Assembly: GCF_014649775.1 (NCBI RefSeq)
Contig: NZ_BMTR01000025.1
Location: 1 to 64,000 of the forward strand
Length of the DNA: 64,000 nt
Direction: 5' to 3'
From: Streptomyces longisporoflavus
GTDB taxonomy: Bacteria; Actinomycetota; Actinomycetes; Streptomycetales; Streptomycetaceae
Shown here: in pieces, positions 44,488-52,429 of the stretch
How the letters are laid out: the number at the start of each line of letters is the position of its first letter
Position numbering within the stretch: position 1 is the stretch's first letter
Notes under the pieces: model-generated
What the model saw: the letters and a program-made list of their open reading frames with translations, nothing else
Told to the model about the DNA's origin: nothing
The model's database searches: none
Made by a program: the position numbers and the translations under genes

Positions 44488-45525
44488 TCAGTCCTGTGCG
44501 CGCCCTGTGGTGACGCGGGCGATCATCAGGGCGACCAGGATGATTCCGCCGTAGATGGCCTGGATCCAGAAGGACGGCACCTGGGCGAGGGTGAGCAGGT
44601 TCTGTACGACGCCGAGCAGCAGGACGCCGGTGAGGGCGCCGAACATCGTGCCTTTGCCGCCGTCGAGGCTGATGCCGCCGATGACCGCCGCCGCGAACAC
44701 GGTGAAGATCATGTTCTGGCCCTGGTTGGCGTTGATCGCGCCGACGTAACCGGTCTGCATGAGTCCGCCGACGGCGGCGAGGCAGCCGGCGACGACGAAC
44801 ACGCCGAGCATCACGCGCTCGACGCGGATGCCGGCGGCGCGGGCCGCGTCCGCGTTGCCGCCGATCGCGTACAGGGCGCGCCCCACCCGGTGGTACTTGA
44901 GGATGAAGCCCGCGACGCCGAAGGCGACGGCGGCCAGCCACACGGAGAGCGGGATGGTCAGGAACGTCGAGGTGGCGAGGGTGTAGAAGGCGTCGGGCAT
45001 CCCGAAGAGCGTCTTGCCCTCGGTCGCGCCGACGAGCAGGCCGCGCAGCACGATCAGCATGGCGAGCGTGACGATGAAGGCGTTGAGCTTGAGCTTCACC
45101 ACGAGGATGCCGTTGAAGGCGCCGATGGCTCCGCCGACGAGCAGGATCGCGAGGAGCCCGGCAGCCACGGGCATGTCCGTGCCGAACCCGGCCTGGGCGG
45201 CGGGCAGGACGAGGAGCGCACCGACGGCCGGCGCGATGCCGACGACAGACTCCAGGGACAGGTCGAACTTGCCCGTGATCAGAACGAGGGACTCGGCGAG
45301 GACGACCATCGCGAGGGCGGCGGAGGCACCGAGGATCGAGATGAGATTTCGCTCCGTCAGGAAGGAGTCGTTGAGCAGGGCTCCTAGGATCATGAGGAGC
45401 AACAGCGCTGGGACCAGGGCGAGTTCGCGTGCGCGACGCAATGCGATGCTCTTCGCTGCGCGCGCTGGGGCGGGGTGTTCTGATGCCGGGGTGGCCTGCG
45501 CGGCCGGGGCCTTGAGGTCAGCCAC
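44488..45525 (-). CDS. Sugar ABC transporter permease (RbsC type)
   Basis: 345 aa, GTG start at 45525 with GGAGAG upstream; the start lies 8 nt inside the ATPase gene. About 8-10 hydrophobic helices. Characteristic pieces are VGIAPAVGALLVL, GLLVGATEGKTLFGMPDAFY, YAIGGNADAARAAGIRVERV (RbsC signature) and GGISLDGGKGTMFGALTGVL. It forms the channel of an importer for a monosaccharide, here presumably L-fucose. The N-terminal ~30 residues are Ala/Pro-rich and variable. Confidence 0.9.
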   Translation of the reverse strand: MADLKAPAAQATPASEHPAPARAAKSIALRRARELALVPALLLLMILGALLNDSFLTERNLISILGASAALAMVVLAESLVLITGKFDLSLESVVGIAPAVGALLVLPAAQAGFGTDMPVAAGLLAILLVGGAIGAFNGILVVKLKLNAFIVTLAMLIVLRGLLVGATEGKTLFGMPDAFYTLATSTFLTIPLSVWLAAVAFGVAGFILKYHRVGRALYAIGGNADAARAAGIRVERVMLGVFVVAGCLAAVGGLMQTGYVGAINANQGQNMIFTVFAAAVIGGISLDGGKGTMFGALTGVLLLGVVQNLLTLAQVPSFWIQAIYGGIILVALMIARVTTGRAQD

Positions 45526-47161
45526 TGTGCTCTCCTACTTCTTCGGCTGCGGGCCGGTGGGGGCTGATCGCGCTCGCGCGGCGGAGCCGCATATGTGACA
45601 GCCCCGCGCCCCCGACGGGGCTTGTGTGGTCCACCCCCTCGATTGATGCGATCAGGTCATGGTCGGTGAAACCCGCCGAGTGTTCCGCGGCCACCCGCCC
45701 ATGGAAGAGGACAAGGACGCGGTCGCAGCGCCTCAGATCGTCCAGCTCGTCGGAGACGACGAGCACGGCGGTGCCGTCCTCGCGGGCGTTGTCCATGCGG
45801 GCAAGCAGTGACTCCTTGGACTTCACGTCCACGCCCGCGGTGGGGTTGATGAGGACGAGGAGCCGGGGGTCGGAGGCGAGCGCCCGCGCCATGACGACCT
45901 TCTGGGCGTTGCCTCCGGAGAGGTCGGACACGGGCTGGTCGGGGCCCTCGGCGTGGATGTCGAGGCGGTCGATCAACTCCTCGGCGAAGCCGCGCTTGCG
46001 CTCGGTGCCGACGAAGCCGTACTTCCCGAGCCGGTCGAGCACGCTCATCGTGGCGTTGTCGCCGATCGTCATCCCGAAGACCAGGCCCTGGTCGTGCCGG
46101 TCGCGCGGGACGCAGCCGACGCCCGCGCGCAGCGTGGCGGTCACGTCCCCGAAGGGGAGTTGCCTGCCGTCGAGGCGGGCGCTTCCGCCGGTCGGCGTGT
46201 GCAACCCCGCGATGGTCTCGGCGAGGTTGATCTTGCCGCTGCCGCTGGATCCGGCGAGGCCGACGACCTCGCCCTTGCGGACGGTCAGGTCGATGTCCGC
46301 GTACGACTGGCTGGTCAGACCCTTGACGTCGAGCATCACCGGGGCGTCCGCGAGCACCTCGGTCCGGGCGACGGACTCCTCGGCGGCCTTCTTCTCCTGA
46401 AGGGCCTCGCCCGCCATCGCCTCGACCAGGGCGGCGCGCGGCAGCTCGGCCACGGGGGCCGTGGTGATCCAGCGGGCGTCGCGCAGGACGGTGACGGTCT
46501 GGCACACCTCGTACACCTCCTGGAGGTGGTGCGAGATGAAGAGGAAGGTGACCCCCGACTCCTGGAGCGCCCGCATGCGCGTGAAGAGGCGTTCGATCTC
46601 GCGGTTGTCGAGCTGCGCGGTGGGCTCGTCGAGGACGATGAAGCGCGCGCCGAAGCTGAGGGCCCGCGCGATCTCGACCATCTGCCGGTCCTCGACCTTG
46701 AGGTCGGCGGTGCGGGCGTCCGGGTCGACCCGCACGTCCCAGGTGTCGAGCACCTCGGCGGCCTGCGCGCGGAGCTTGCGCCAGCTGATGAAGCCGCCGC
46801 GGCCTTCGGGCTGCCGGTTGATGAAGAGGTTCTCGGCGACGGTGAGGTCGGGCACGACGGTGGGCTTCTGGTAGACGCAGGCCACCTTGCGGCGCCAGGC
46901 GTCGCGGTCGGTGAGCGGAGGCGCGGGCTCGCCGTCGAAGAGGACGGTGCCCGCGTCCGGGGCCTGGAGCCCGGTGAGGATGGTGACGAGGGTGGACTTG
47001 CCCGCGCCGTTACGGCCGACGAGGGCGTGGGACTCACCGGGCAGGACGGTCAGCCGCCCGTCCCGCAGCGCGACGGTGGGTCCGTACCGCTTCACTATGC
47101 CGGTCGCCTCGACGAGCGCGGCCGGCCCCGGCGTGGGGGGATTGCTCATCGGCGTACTCAT
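45518..47161 (-). CDS. Sugar ABC transporter ATP-binding protein (RbsA type), tail encoded by repeat
   Basis: 547 aa from ATG 47161, overlapping the binding-protein stop as ATGA. Two ABC modules. The first has Walker A GRNGAGKSTLV and Walker B FIVLDEPTAQLD, though its signature region reads LKVEDRQMVEIARAL. The second has a loop changed to SSGSGKINLAE (Ile where Ser/Thr is usual) with LSGGNAQKVVMARAL, as is common for the second half of RbsA proteins. The natural end appears to be near IASIEGVD; the remaining ~35 residues (SHMRLRRASAISPHRPAAEE and so on) are read through dispersed repeat copy 3. Confidence 0.9.
   Translation of the reverse strand: MSTPMSNPPTPGPAALVEATGIVKRYGPTVALRDGRLTVLPGESHALVGRNGAGKSTLVTILTGLQAPDAGTVLFDGEPAPPLTDRDAWRRKVACVYQKPTVVPDLTVAENLFINRQPEGRGGFISWRKLRAQAAEVLDTWDVRVDPDARTADLKVEDRQMVEIARALSFGARFIVLDEPTAQLDNREIERLFTRMRALQESGVTFLFISHHLQEVYEVCQTVTVLRDARWITTAPVAELPRAALVEAMAGEALQEKKAAEESVARTEVLADAPVMLDVKGLTSQSYADIDLTVRKGEVVGLAGSSGSGKINLAETIAGLHTPTGGSARLDGRQLPFGDVTATLRAGVGCVPRDRHDQGLVFGMTIGDNATMSVLDRLGKYGFVGTERKRGFAEELIDRLDIHAEGPDQPVSDLSGGNAQKVVMARALASDPRLLVLINPTAGVDVKSKESLLARMDNAREDGTAVLVVSDELDDLRRCDRVLVLFHGRVAAEHSAGFTDHDLIASIEGVDHTSPVGGAGLSHMRLRRASAISPHRPAAEEVGEHSG
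45546..45621 (+). repeat. Dispersed GC-rich repeat, copy 3 (variant with inserted hairpin)
   Basis: GCGGGCCGGTGGGGGCTGAT as in copy 2. The TTCCCC section is replaced by CTCGCGCGGCGGAGCCGC, ATATGTGACA, and it ends GCCCCGCGCCCCCGACGGGGC. It lies inside the 3' part of the ATPase frame, in antisense orientation. Confidence 0.75.
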
Positions 47162-48255
47162 TTGACCGTGTTGCCCCACAGCTCGGAGTCGTCCACGTTC
47201 TCCTTGGTGACCAGGGGCGCGGGCAGCTGGTCCTCGAGGATGCCGCTGGGCAGCTTCACGATGGTGGAGTCGTGGTCGGTCTTGCCGGGTTTGAACTTCT
47301 TCCCGTCCATCGCGGCCTTGATGTAGTACATCCCGTACTTGGCGTACGCGTCGGCGGGCTGGGACACCGTGGCGTCGATCTGGCCCTTGCGGATGGCGTC
47401 GAACTCCTGCGGGATGCCGTCGTTCGAGATGACGGTGATGTGGCCCTTCTCGCCCGTCTTCTTCAGCATTCCCTTGGACTTCAGGGTCTGCAGGGTGGGG
47501 GCGAGATAGACGCCGCCCGCCTGCAGGTAGATGCCCTTGATGTCGGGGTTGGAGTTGAGCAGCGTGTCCAGCTTGGAGGCGGCCGTGTCGGACTCCCACT
47601 TGGCGGGGATCTCCAGGACCTTGAGCTTGGGGTACTTCTTCTTCACGCAGGTGCGGAACGCCTCGGAGCGCTCGCGGCCGTTGACGGAGGCGAGGTCTCC
47701 CATGATCTGGACGACCTTGCCGGTCTTGACCTGCTCGCCGAGGTAGTCGCAGGCCTTCTCGCCGTACGCGACGTTGTTGGCGCGCACCACCATGGCGACC
47801 TTGCCCTTCTCGGGGGCGACGTCGACGGCGACCACGGGTACGCCCTTGCGTTCGGCCTGGTCGAGCCCCGCGGAGATGGCGGCGCTGTCGAGGGGGGCCA
47901 CGACCAGGCCCTTGACCCCCTGGTTGAGCTGGTTGTTGATGTCGGTGATCTGCTGCGAGGGGTCGCTGTTGGAGTTGACCGTCTTGTTCGCGTCGACCTC
48001 CTCGGACTTCGCCATCTTCGGCACGTAGTCGTTGTACGACTGCCAGAACGGCGAGGTCAGCAGGGGCAGGATCACCCCGACCTTGCCCTCTCCGCCGCCC
48101 TCGCCGCCCGCGGGGGCCGCGTTGTCCGTCGTACTGCCACATGCCGTGAGCACCAGGGAGGCGCAGGCGGCCGCGGCGGCGATCCGCGCCGCCGTTGGGA
48201 TTCCCGCCCTGCTGGACCTGTTGCTTGTCCTGTCGCGCACTGTTCTGCCGGCCAT
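47158..48255 (-). CDS. Sugar ABC transporter substrate-binding lipoprotein (RbsB type)
   Basis: 365 aa from ATG 48255 (GAGGAG 7 nt upstream); ATG 48270 is a weaker choice. Signal peptide with lipobox VLTAC near residue 38. The mature protein is a periplasmic-binding type 1 fold: KVGVILPLLTSPFWQSYNDY, GVKGLVVAPLDSAAISAGLD, GVPVVAVDVAPEKG, ISNDGIPQEFDAIRKGQIDA. It captures the sugar outside and delivers it to the RbsC/RbsA pair. First gene of the fucose operon and divergent from the GntR gene. Confidence 0.92.
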   Translation of the reverse strand: MAGRTVRDRTSNRSSRAGIPTAARIAAAAACASLVLTACGSTTDNAAPAGGEGGGEGKVGVILPLLTSPFWQSYNDYVPKMAKSEEVDANKTVNSNSDPSQQITDINNQLNQGVKGLVVAPLDSAAISAGLDQAERKGVPVVAVDVAPEKGKVAMVVRANNVAYGEKACDYLGEQVKTGKVVQIMGDLASVNGRERSEAFRTCVKKKYPKLKVLEIPAKWESDTAASKLDTLLNSNPDIKGIYLQAGGVYLAPTLQTLKSKGMLKKTGEKGHITVISNDGIPQEFDAIRKGQIDATVSQPADAYAKYGMYYIKAAMDGKKFKPGKTDHDSTIVKLPSGILEDQLPAPLVTKENVDDSELWGNTVK

Positions 48256-48310
48256 CTGACGGCTCCTCATCGAGCGTGGATCGGGCGTCCTAGCGACTGA
48301 TGGGCGAATA

Positions 48311-48354
48311 TTTATCAGACCACTTGGCGCCCACAACACCCCTCGACGCCAAGT
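48311..48354. promoter_or_regulatory. Second control element before the fucose operon
   Basis: ACTTGGCG (48322-48329) and CGCCAAGT (48347-48354) form perfect 8-bp arms 17 nt apart. TCAGACCAC at 48315-48323 repeats half of the GntR-type site (GACCAC). On the reverse strand this overlaps the region where the operon promoter should lie. Confidence 0.5.
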
Positions 48355-48374
48355 TTTCCCGCTTTCAGGCCGTA

Positions 48375-48387
48375 GTGGTCCGACCAC
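48375..48387. promoter_or_regulatory. GntR/FadR-type operator
   Basis: GTGGTC-C-GACCAC: perfect 6-bp arms around one base. This is the expected size and style for FadR-subfamily GntR dimers (TGGTNxxACCA-like). It is 47 nt before the regulator start, between regulator and fucose operon. Confidence 0.75.
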
Positions 48388-48433
48388 ATCTCTGGTTAGA
48401 CTGCGGCGCACTCGGCTAGTGGAGGAGCGTTAC

Positions 48434-49135
48434 GTGGACCAGACCGCCCCGCAGAAGGGCACCGTGACGCAGCGGGCCATCGAGCAGATCAAGGCGATGA
48501 TCGGCGAGGGCCGCCTCGAGCCGGGCCAACGGCTGCCCACGGAACGCGACTTGGCCACGCAGCTGGGCATCTCGCGCAGCTCCATGCGGGAGGCGATCCG
48601 CGCGCTCACGGTCATGGGCGTCCTGGAGGCCCGGCACGGCTCGGGCATCTACGTCACCCAGCTGGAGGCCGGGGATCTCCTGGAGACCTTCGGCGTCGTG
48701 GCCGACCTGTCACGCGGCCCGCGTCTGGTGGAGCTTCTGGAGGTGCGCCGGGTCCTCGAATCCACGGCCACGGCGCTGGCGGCAGCGCGCATCACACCGG
48801 ATCAACTGGCGGACGTGGAAAAACACTTGGAGGCGATGAACGCCACGGACGACCCGGAGGAGATCCTCTCCCACGACCTGGCGTTCCACCGCACGATCGC
48901 CCTCGCGGCGGGCAACGACACGATGGCGGCCATCCTGGAGGGCCTGTCGTCACGCACATTCCGCGCCCGCGTATGGCGCGGCTACCAGGAGGAAGACGCC
49001 TTCGCCCGAACCCGCCGCGAACACGCCCGCATCCACCGGGCTTTGGTGGCCAGGGACCCGGAGGCGGCCAGGGCCGCGGCGGCGGCGCACGTGGGAGAGG
49101 TGGAGGAGTGGCTGCGGGCGCAGTTGGACGAGTAG
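48434..49135 (+). CDS. GntR-family (FadR subfamily) regulator of the fucose operon
   Basis: 233 aa from GTG 48434; GGAGGAG at 48421-48427 decides this over the GTG at 48419. N-terminal winged helix (PTERDLATQLGISRSSMREA, ALTVMGVLEARHGSGIYV) and a C-terminal all-helical FCD domain with metal/ligand residues (HDLAFHRTIALAAGND, REHARIHRALVARD). Such proteins usually repress and are released by a pathway intermediate. The divergent eight-gene operon is the obvious target. The effector could be L-fucose, fuconate or a keto acid; this is not readable. Confidence 0.92.
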   Translation: MDQTAPQKGTVTQRAIEQIKAMIGEGRLEPGQRLPTERDLATQLGISRSSMREAIRALTVMGVLEARHGSGIYVTQLEAGDLLETFGVVADLSRGPRLVELLEVRRVLESTATALAAARITPDQLADVEKHLEAMNATDDPEEILSHDLAFHRTIALAAGNDTMAAILEGLSSRTFRARVWRGYQEEDAFARTRREHARIHRALVARDPEAARAAAAAHVGEVEEWLRAQLDE

Positions 49136-49147
49136 AGCCCCCGAGCC

Positions 49148-49231
49148 CAAGCCCAGCGCCTCGGCCCAGAACCGGGCCGGCGCGGGCAGGTCGTGGGCGT
49201 CGATGACGAGGTGATGCAGCGCGACAGGCAT
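49148..49231 (-). pseudogene. N-terminal remnant of a VOC-family gene
   Basis: Reverse-strand ATG at 49231 starts MPVALHHLVIDAHDLPAPAR then FWAEALGL, the classic first strand and helix of a VOC/glyoxalase-like protein, but similarity stops after ~28 residues. The frame then runs antisense into the GntR gene end without family sequence. The rest of the gene was probably lost by deletion. Confidence 0.6.
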
Positions 49232-49345
49232 GCCGGGCAGTGTGCCGAACGCCGCCCCGGGGGGTGCTACGACGCGGGCGCCGGACGGGATGGTCGACCA
49301 GCCCGTCCGGCGCCCGCGCGGTTTCCGGCTCCGCTCAGTCGGACA

Positions 49346-52300
49346 TCACGCGCGCGTCAGCCGCAGCGTCACCAGCTCGAACGGCCGCAGCGTCAGCGCG
49401 ATGCCGTCGCCCGTGCGCTCCGGAGCCGAGGCATCGGCGAGAGGACGCTCCAGGAGGTCCGTCACCTCCACAGAACCGACCGCGAAGCCCGCCGTCAGCG
49501 TCGTCTTCGCCCGGCCGCCGTGCGACTCGTGGAAGCGGACGACCACGTCACCGCTGCCGTCGTCGGCGAGCTTGACCGCCGTGACGACCACGGCGTCGTT
49601 GTCGAGGGTCACCAGCGGGGCCACCTCGGCGCCGCCCGTGATCCGCCGCTCCGGCAGGTTGATCCGGTAGCCCTCCCGCACCGCGTCGCCGATACCGGCG
49701 CCGGGGACAAGCGCGTGCCGGAAGCGGTGGACGCCCTGGTCCGTCTCGGGGTCGGGGAAGCGCGGGGCGCGCAGGAGCGAGGCGCGGACCGTCGTGGTCG
49801 TACCGGCGTCGGACTCGCGCACCGTACGCGTCACGTCGTGCCCGTACGTGGAGTCGTTGACCAGGGCGACGCCCCAGCCCGGCTCCTCCATGTGCACGAA
49901 GCGGTGGTTGCACGCCTCGAACTTGGCGGCCTCCCAGCTCGTGTTGGTGTGCGTGGCCCGGTAGAAGTGGCCGAACTGCGTCTCCGATGCGTACCGCTCC
50001 GCGTGGATGTCCAGCGGGAACGCCAGTTTCAGGAACTTCTCCGTCTCGTGCCAGTCCACCTCCGTGTCGATGTCAAGGCGCCCGGAGCCGGGCGCCAGGG
50101 AGAGGACCTGCGTGAGTCGCGAGTCGCCGAAGGTCCGCACGACCCGGACCGACGCGCCGTCCTCGCCCGGCCCGACCTCGTCCGCTTCCGTGAGATCGGT
50201 GACCGTGTTCCGGTAGAACTCGTCAACGTCCCACGCGTCCCACATGTTCGGGAAGTCGGCGTGGATCTGCGGCAGGTTGGCCGCCTGCCCGGGTGCGACG
50301 GCCTCCCGGCCGGCCACGATGTCGTACGCCGACACGACCAGACCGCGCGCGTCGATCTCGACCCGCAGCAGGCCGTTGTCGAGGACGTAACCGCCGTCGG
50401 CGCGCGAGGCGATCGCCGACGTACCGTCGACGGCGGCGGGGCGCGCGCCACCCGCGGGGACGCCGTCGCGGGTGTGCGGGGTGGAGTTGAAGACGAGGGC
50501 GGTGCCGGTGCCGCCGCCCTCCCCCGCGAGCGCGCGCTGAGCCGATTCGATGATGCCGTTCAGCTCATCGGCGACCTTCGCGTACGTCGCGCGCGCCTCC
50601 CTGTGCACCCAGGCGATGGACGAGCCGGGCAGGATGTCGTGGAACTGGTGGAGCAGGACCGTCTTCCAGATCCGGTCCAACTCCTCGTAGGGGTACGCGA
50701 AATCAGGCGAGCGCACCGCTGCCGTGGCCGCCCACAGTTCGGCCTCCCTCAGCAGGTGCTCGCTGCGGCGGTTGCCCTGCTTGGTGCCCGCCTGGCTGGT
50801 GAGGGTGGCGCGGTGCAGCTCCAGGTACAGCTCGCCCACCCAGACGGGGGCGTTCGGGTACTCCGCCTCCGCCTTCTCGAAGAACGCGGCAGGGGTCTCC
50901 CACTCGACGGTTGCCGAACCCTCCAGGTCACGCAGGCGCCCCGCCTTCGCGATCATCTCGCGGGTCGTGCCGCCGCCACCGTCGCCCCAGCCGGTCGGCG
51001 CCAGGGAGTGCCGGGCGACTCCCTTGTCCTTGAAGTTCTTCGCCGCGTGGGCGATCTCGCTGCCCTTCATCGAGCAGTTGTAGGTGTCGACGGGCGGGAA
51101 GTGCGTGAAGATGCGGGTGCCGTCGATGCCTTCCCAGTTGAAGGTGTGATGCGGGAAGCGGTTGGTCTGCGACCAGGAGATCTTCTGGGTGAGGAGCCAC
51201 TTCGAGCCGGCCGCCTTGATGATCTGCGGAAGCCCCGCCGCGAACCCGAAGGTGTCCGGCAGCCACGCCTCGTCGTTCTCGATGCCGAACTCGTCCAGGA
51301 AGAACCTCTTGCCGTGCACGAACTGCCGGGCCATCGCCTCCGACCCCGGCATGTTCGTGTCCGACTCGACCCACATGCCGCCCGCGGGCACGAACCGCCC
51401 GTCGGCCACCGCCTTCTTGACCTTCGCCCACACCTCGGGCCGGTGCTCCTTGACCCACGCCCACTGCTGCGCCTGCGACATCGCGAAGACGAAGTCCGGC
51501 TCGTCCTCGATGAGCGCGGTCATGTTCGACGTCGTACGCGCGACCTTGCGCACCGTCTCGCGCAGCGGCCACAGCCACGCGGAGTCGATGTGCGCGTGGC
51601 CGACGGCGCTGATGCGGTGGGCCGAGGGCTCGGCGGGGGTGGTGAGAACGCCTTCGAGCTCGGCGCGGGCGGCGGGCGCGGAGCCGTTCACGTCCTGGAG
51701 GTCGACGGCGTCCAGGGCACGGCCGATGGCGCGCACGATCGCGTATCGGCGCCCGGAGTCCTCGGGGAGCTCCTGCATGAGCTCGCCGAGCACTTCGAGA
51801 TCGATGACGAGTTGCCACACGGTCTCGTCGAAGACGGCGAGGTCCATGCGGGCGAGCTTGTACTGGGGCTCGCTGCCTGCCGTCTCCTTGTCGCCGAGCT
51901 GGGTGGGCAGGAAGGGGTGGTAGTCGAGGATGACGGGGTTGGACGCGGCCTCGACGTGCAGGTGAACGTCTTCGCCGCCGGCCGCGGGGGCGGCGACGCG
52001 CACCCACTGGTTGCGGGGGTTGAGGCCCTTCACCGGGGTGCCGTCGGGGCGGTAGACCAGGCCCTCGCACTGGAAGCCGGGCATGTTCTCGTCGAAGCCG
52101 AGGTCGAGGACGGCCTCGACGGTCTTGCCCGCCCACTCCTGCGGGACGGTGCCGGTCACCCGGAACCAGCTGGTGGCCCATGGGGCTCCCCAGGCGGCAC
52201 CGACCTTCGTCGGCTCGGGAGTGGCGGCGAGACCTTCCGCTACGGGGACGGGCTCACCCGGGGCGGTCCACACGGCGACGTCCAGGGGTACGGACTCGGG

Positions 52301-52375
52301 GTAGACGGCGGGGCGGATGCGCTCGTCGAGGACGCGCTTGAGGCGGGCTTCTATCAGGGTGCGGTCGTCGTGCAT
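49346..52375 (-). CDS. GH38 alpha-mannosidase
   Basis: 1009 aa from ATG 52375 with GGAGAG 5 nt upstream. N-terminal beta domain (~1-240), then the GH38 catalytic domain: GHAHIDSAWLWP (zinc ligands His260/His262/Asp264 region), VESDTNMPG, LPDTFGFAAGLPQI (nucleophile Asp374) and middle and C-terminal beta domains ending FELVTLRLTRA. No signal peptide, so it works on imported oligosaccharides in the cytoplasm. It removes alpha-linked mannose, as in N-glycans or mannans. Last gene of the operon under the LacI gene. Confidence 0.93.
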   Translation of the reverse strand: MHDDRTLIEARLKRVLDERIRPAVYPESVPLDVAVWTAPGEPVPVAEGLAATPEPTKVGAAWGAPWATSWFRVTGTVPQEWAGKTVEAVLDLGFDENMPGFQCEGLVYRPDGTPVKGLNPRNQWVRVAAPAAGGEDVHLHVEAASNPVILDYHPFLPTQLGDKETAGSEPQYKLARMDLAVFDETVWQLVIDLEVLGELMQELPEDSGRRYAIVRAIGRALDAVDLQDVNGSAPAARAELEGVLTTPAEPSAHRISAVGHAHIDSAWLWPLRETVRKVARTTSNMTALIEDEPDFVFAMSQAQQWAWVKEHRPEVWAKVKKAVADGRFVPAGGMWVESDTNMPGSEAMARQFVHGKRFFLDEFGIENDEAWLPDTFGFAAGLPQIIKAAGSKWLLTQKISWSQTNRFPHHTFNWEGIDGTRIFTHFPPVDTYNCSMKGSEIAHAAKNFKDKGVARHSLAPTGWGDGGGGTTREMIAKAGRLRDLEGSATVEWETPAAFFEKAEAEYPNAPVWVGELYLELHRATLTSQAGTKQGNRRSEHLLREAELWAATAAVRSPDFAYPYEELDRIWKTVLLHQFHDILPGSSIAWVHREARATYAKVADELNGIIESAQRALAGEGGGTGTALVFNSTPHTRDGVPAGGARPAAVDGTSAIASRADGGYVLDNGLLRVEIDARGLVVSAYDIVAGREAVAPGQAANLPQIHADFPNMWDAWDVDEFYRNTVTDLTEADEVGPGEDGASVRVVRTFGDSRLTQVLSLAPGSGRLDIDTEVDWHETEKFLKLAFPLDIHAERYASETQFGHFYRATHTNTSWEAAKFEACNHRFVHMEEPGWGVALVNDSTYGHDVTRTVRESDAGTTTTVRASLLRAPRFPDPETDQGVHRFRHALVPGAGIGDAVREGYRINLPERRITGGAEVAPLVTLDNDAVVVTAVKLADDGSGDVVVRFHESHGGRAKTTLTAGFAVGSVEVTDLLERPLADASAPERTGDGIALTLRPFELVTLRLTRA

Positions 52376-52429
52376 GGTGCTCTCCGTTTACGTGTTGGGT
52401 GCGGGCGGGGTTGGGGACTGGTCTTGGGC

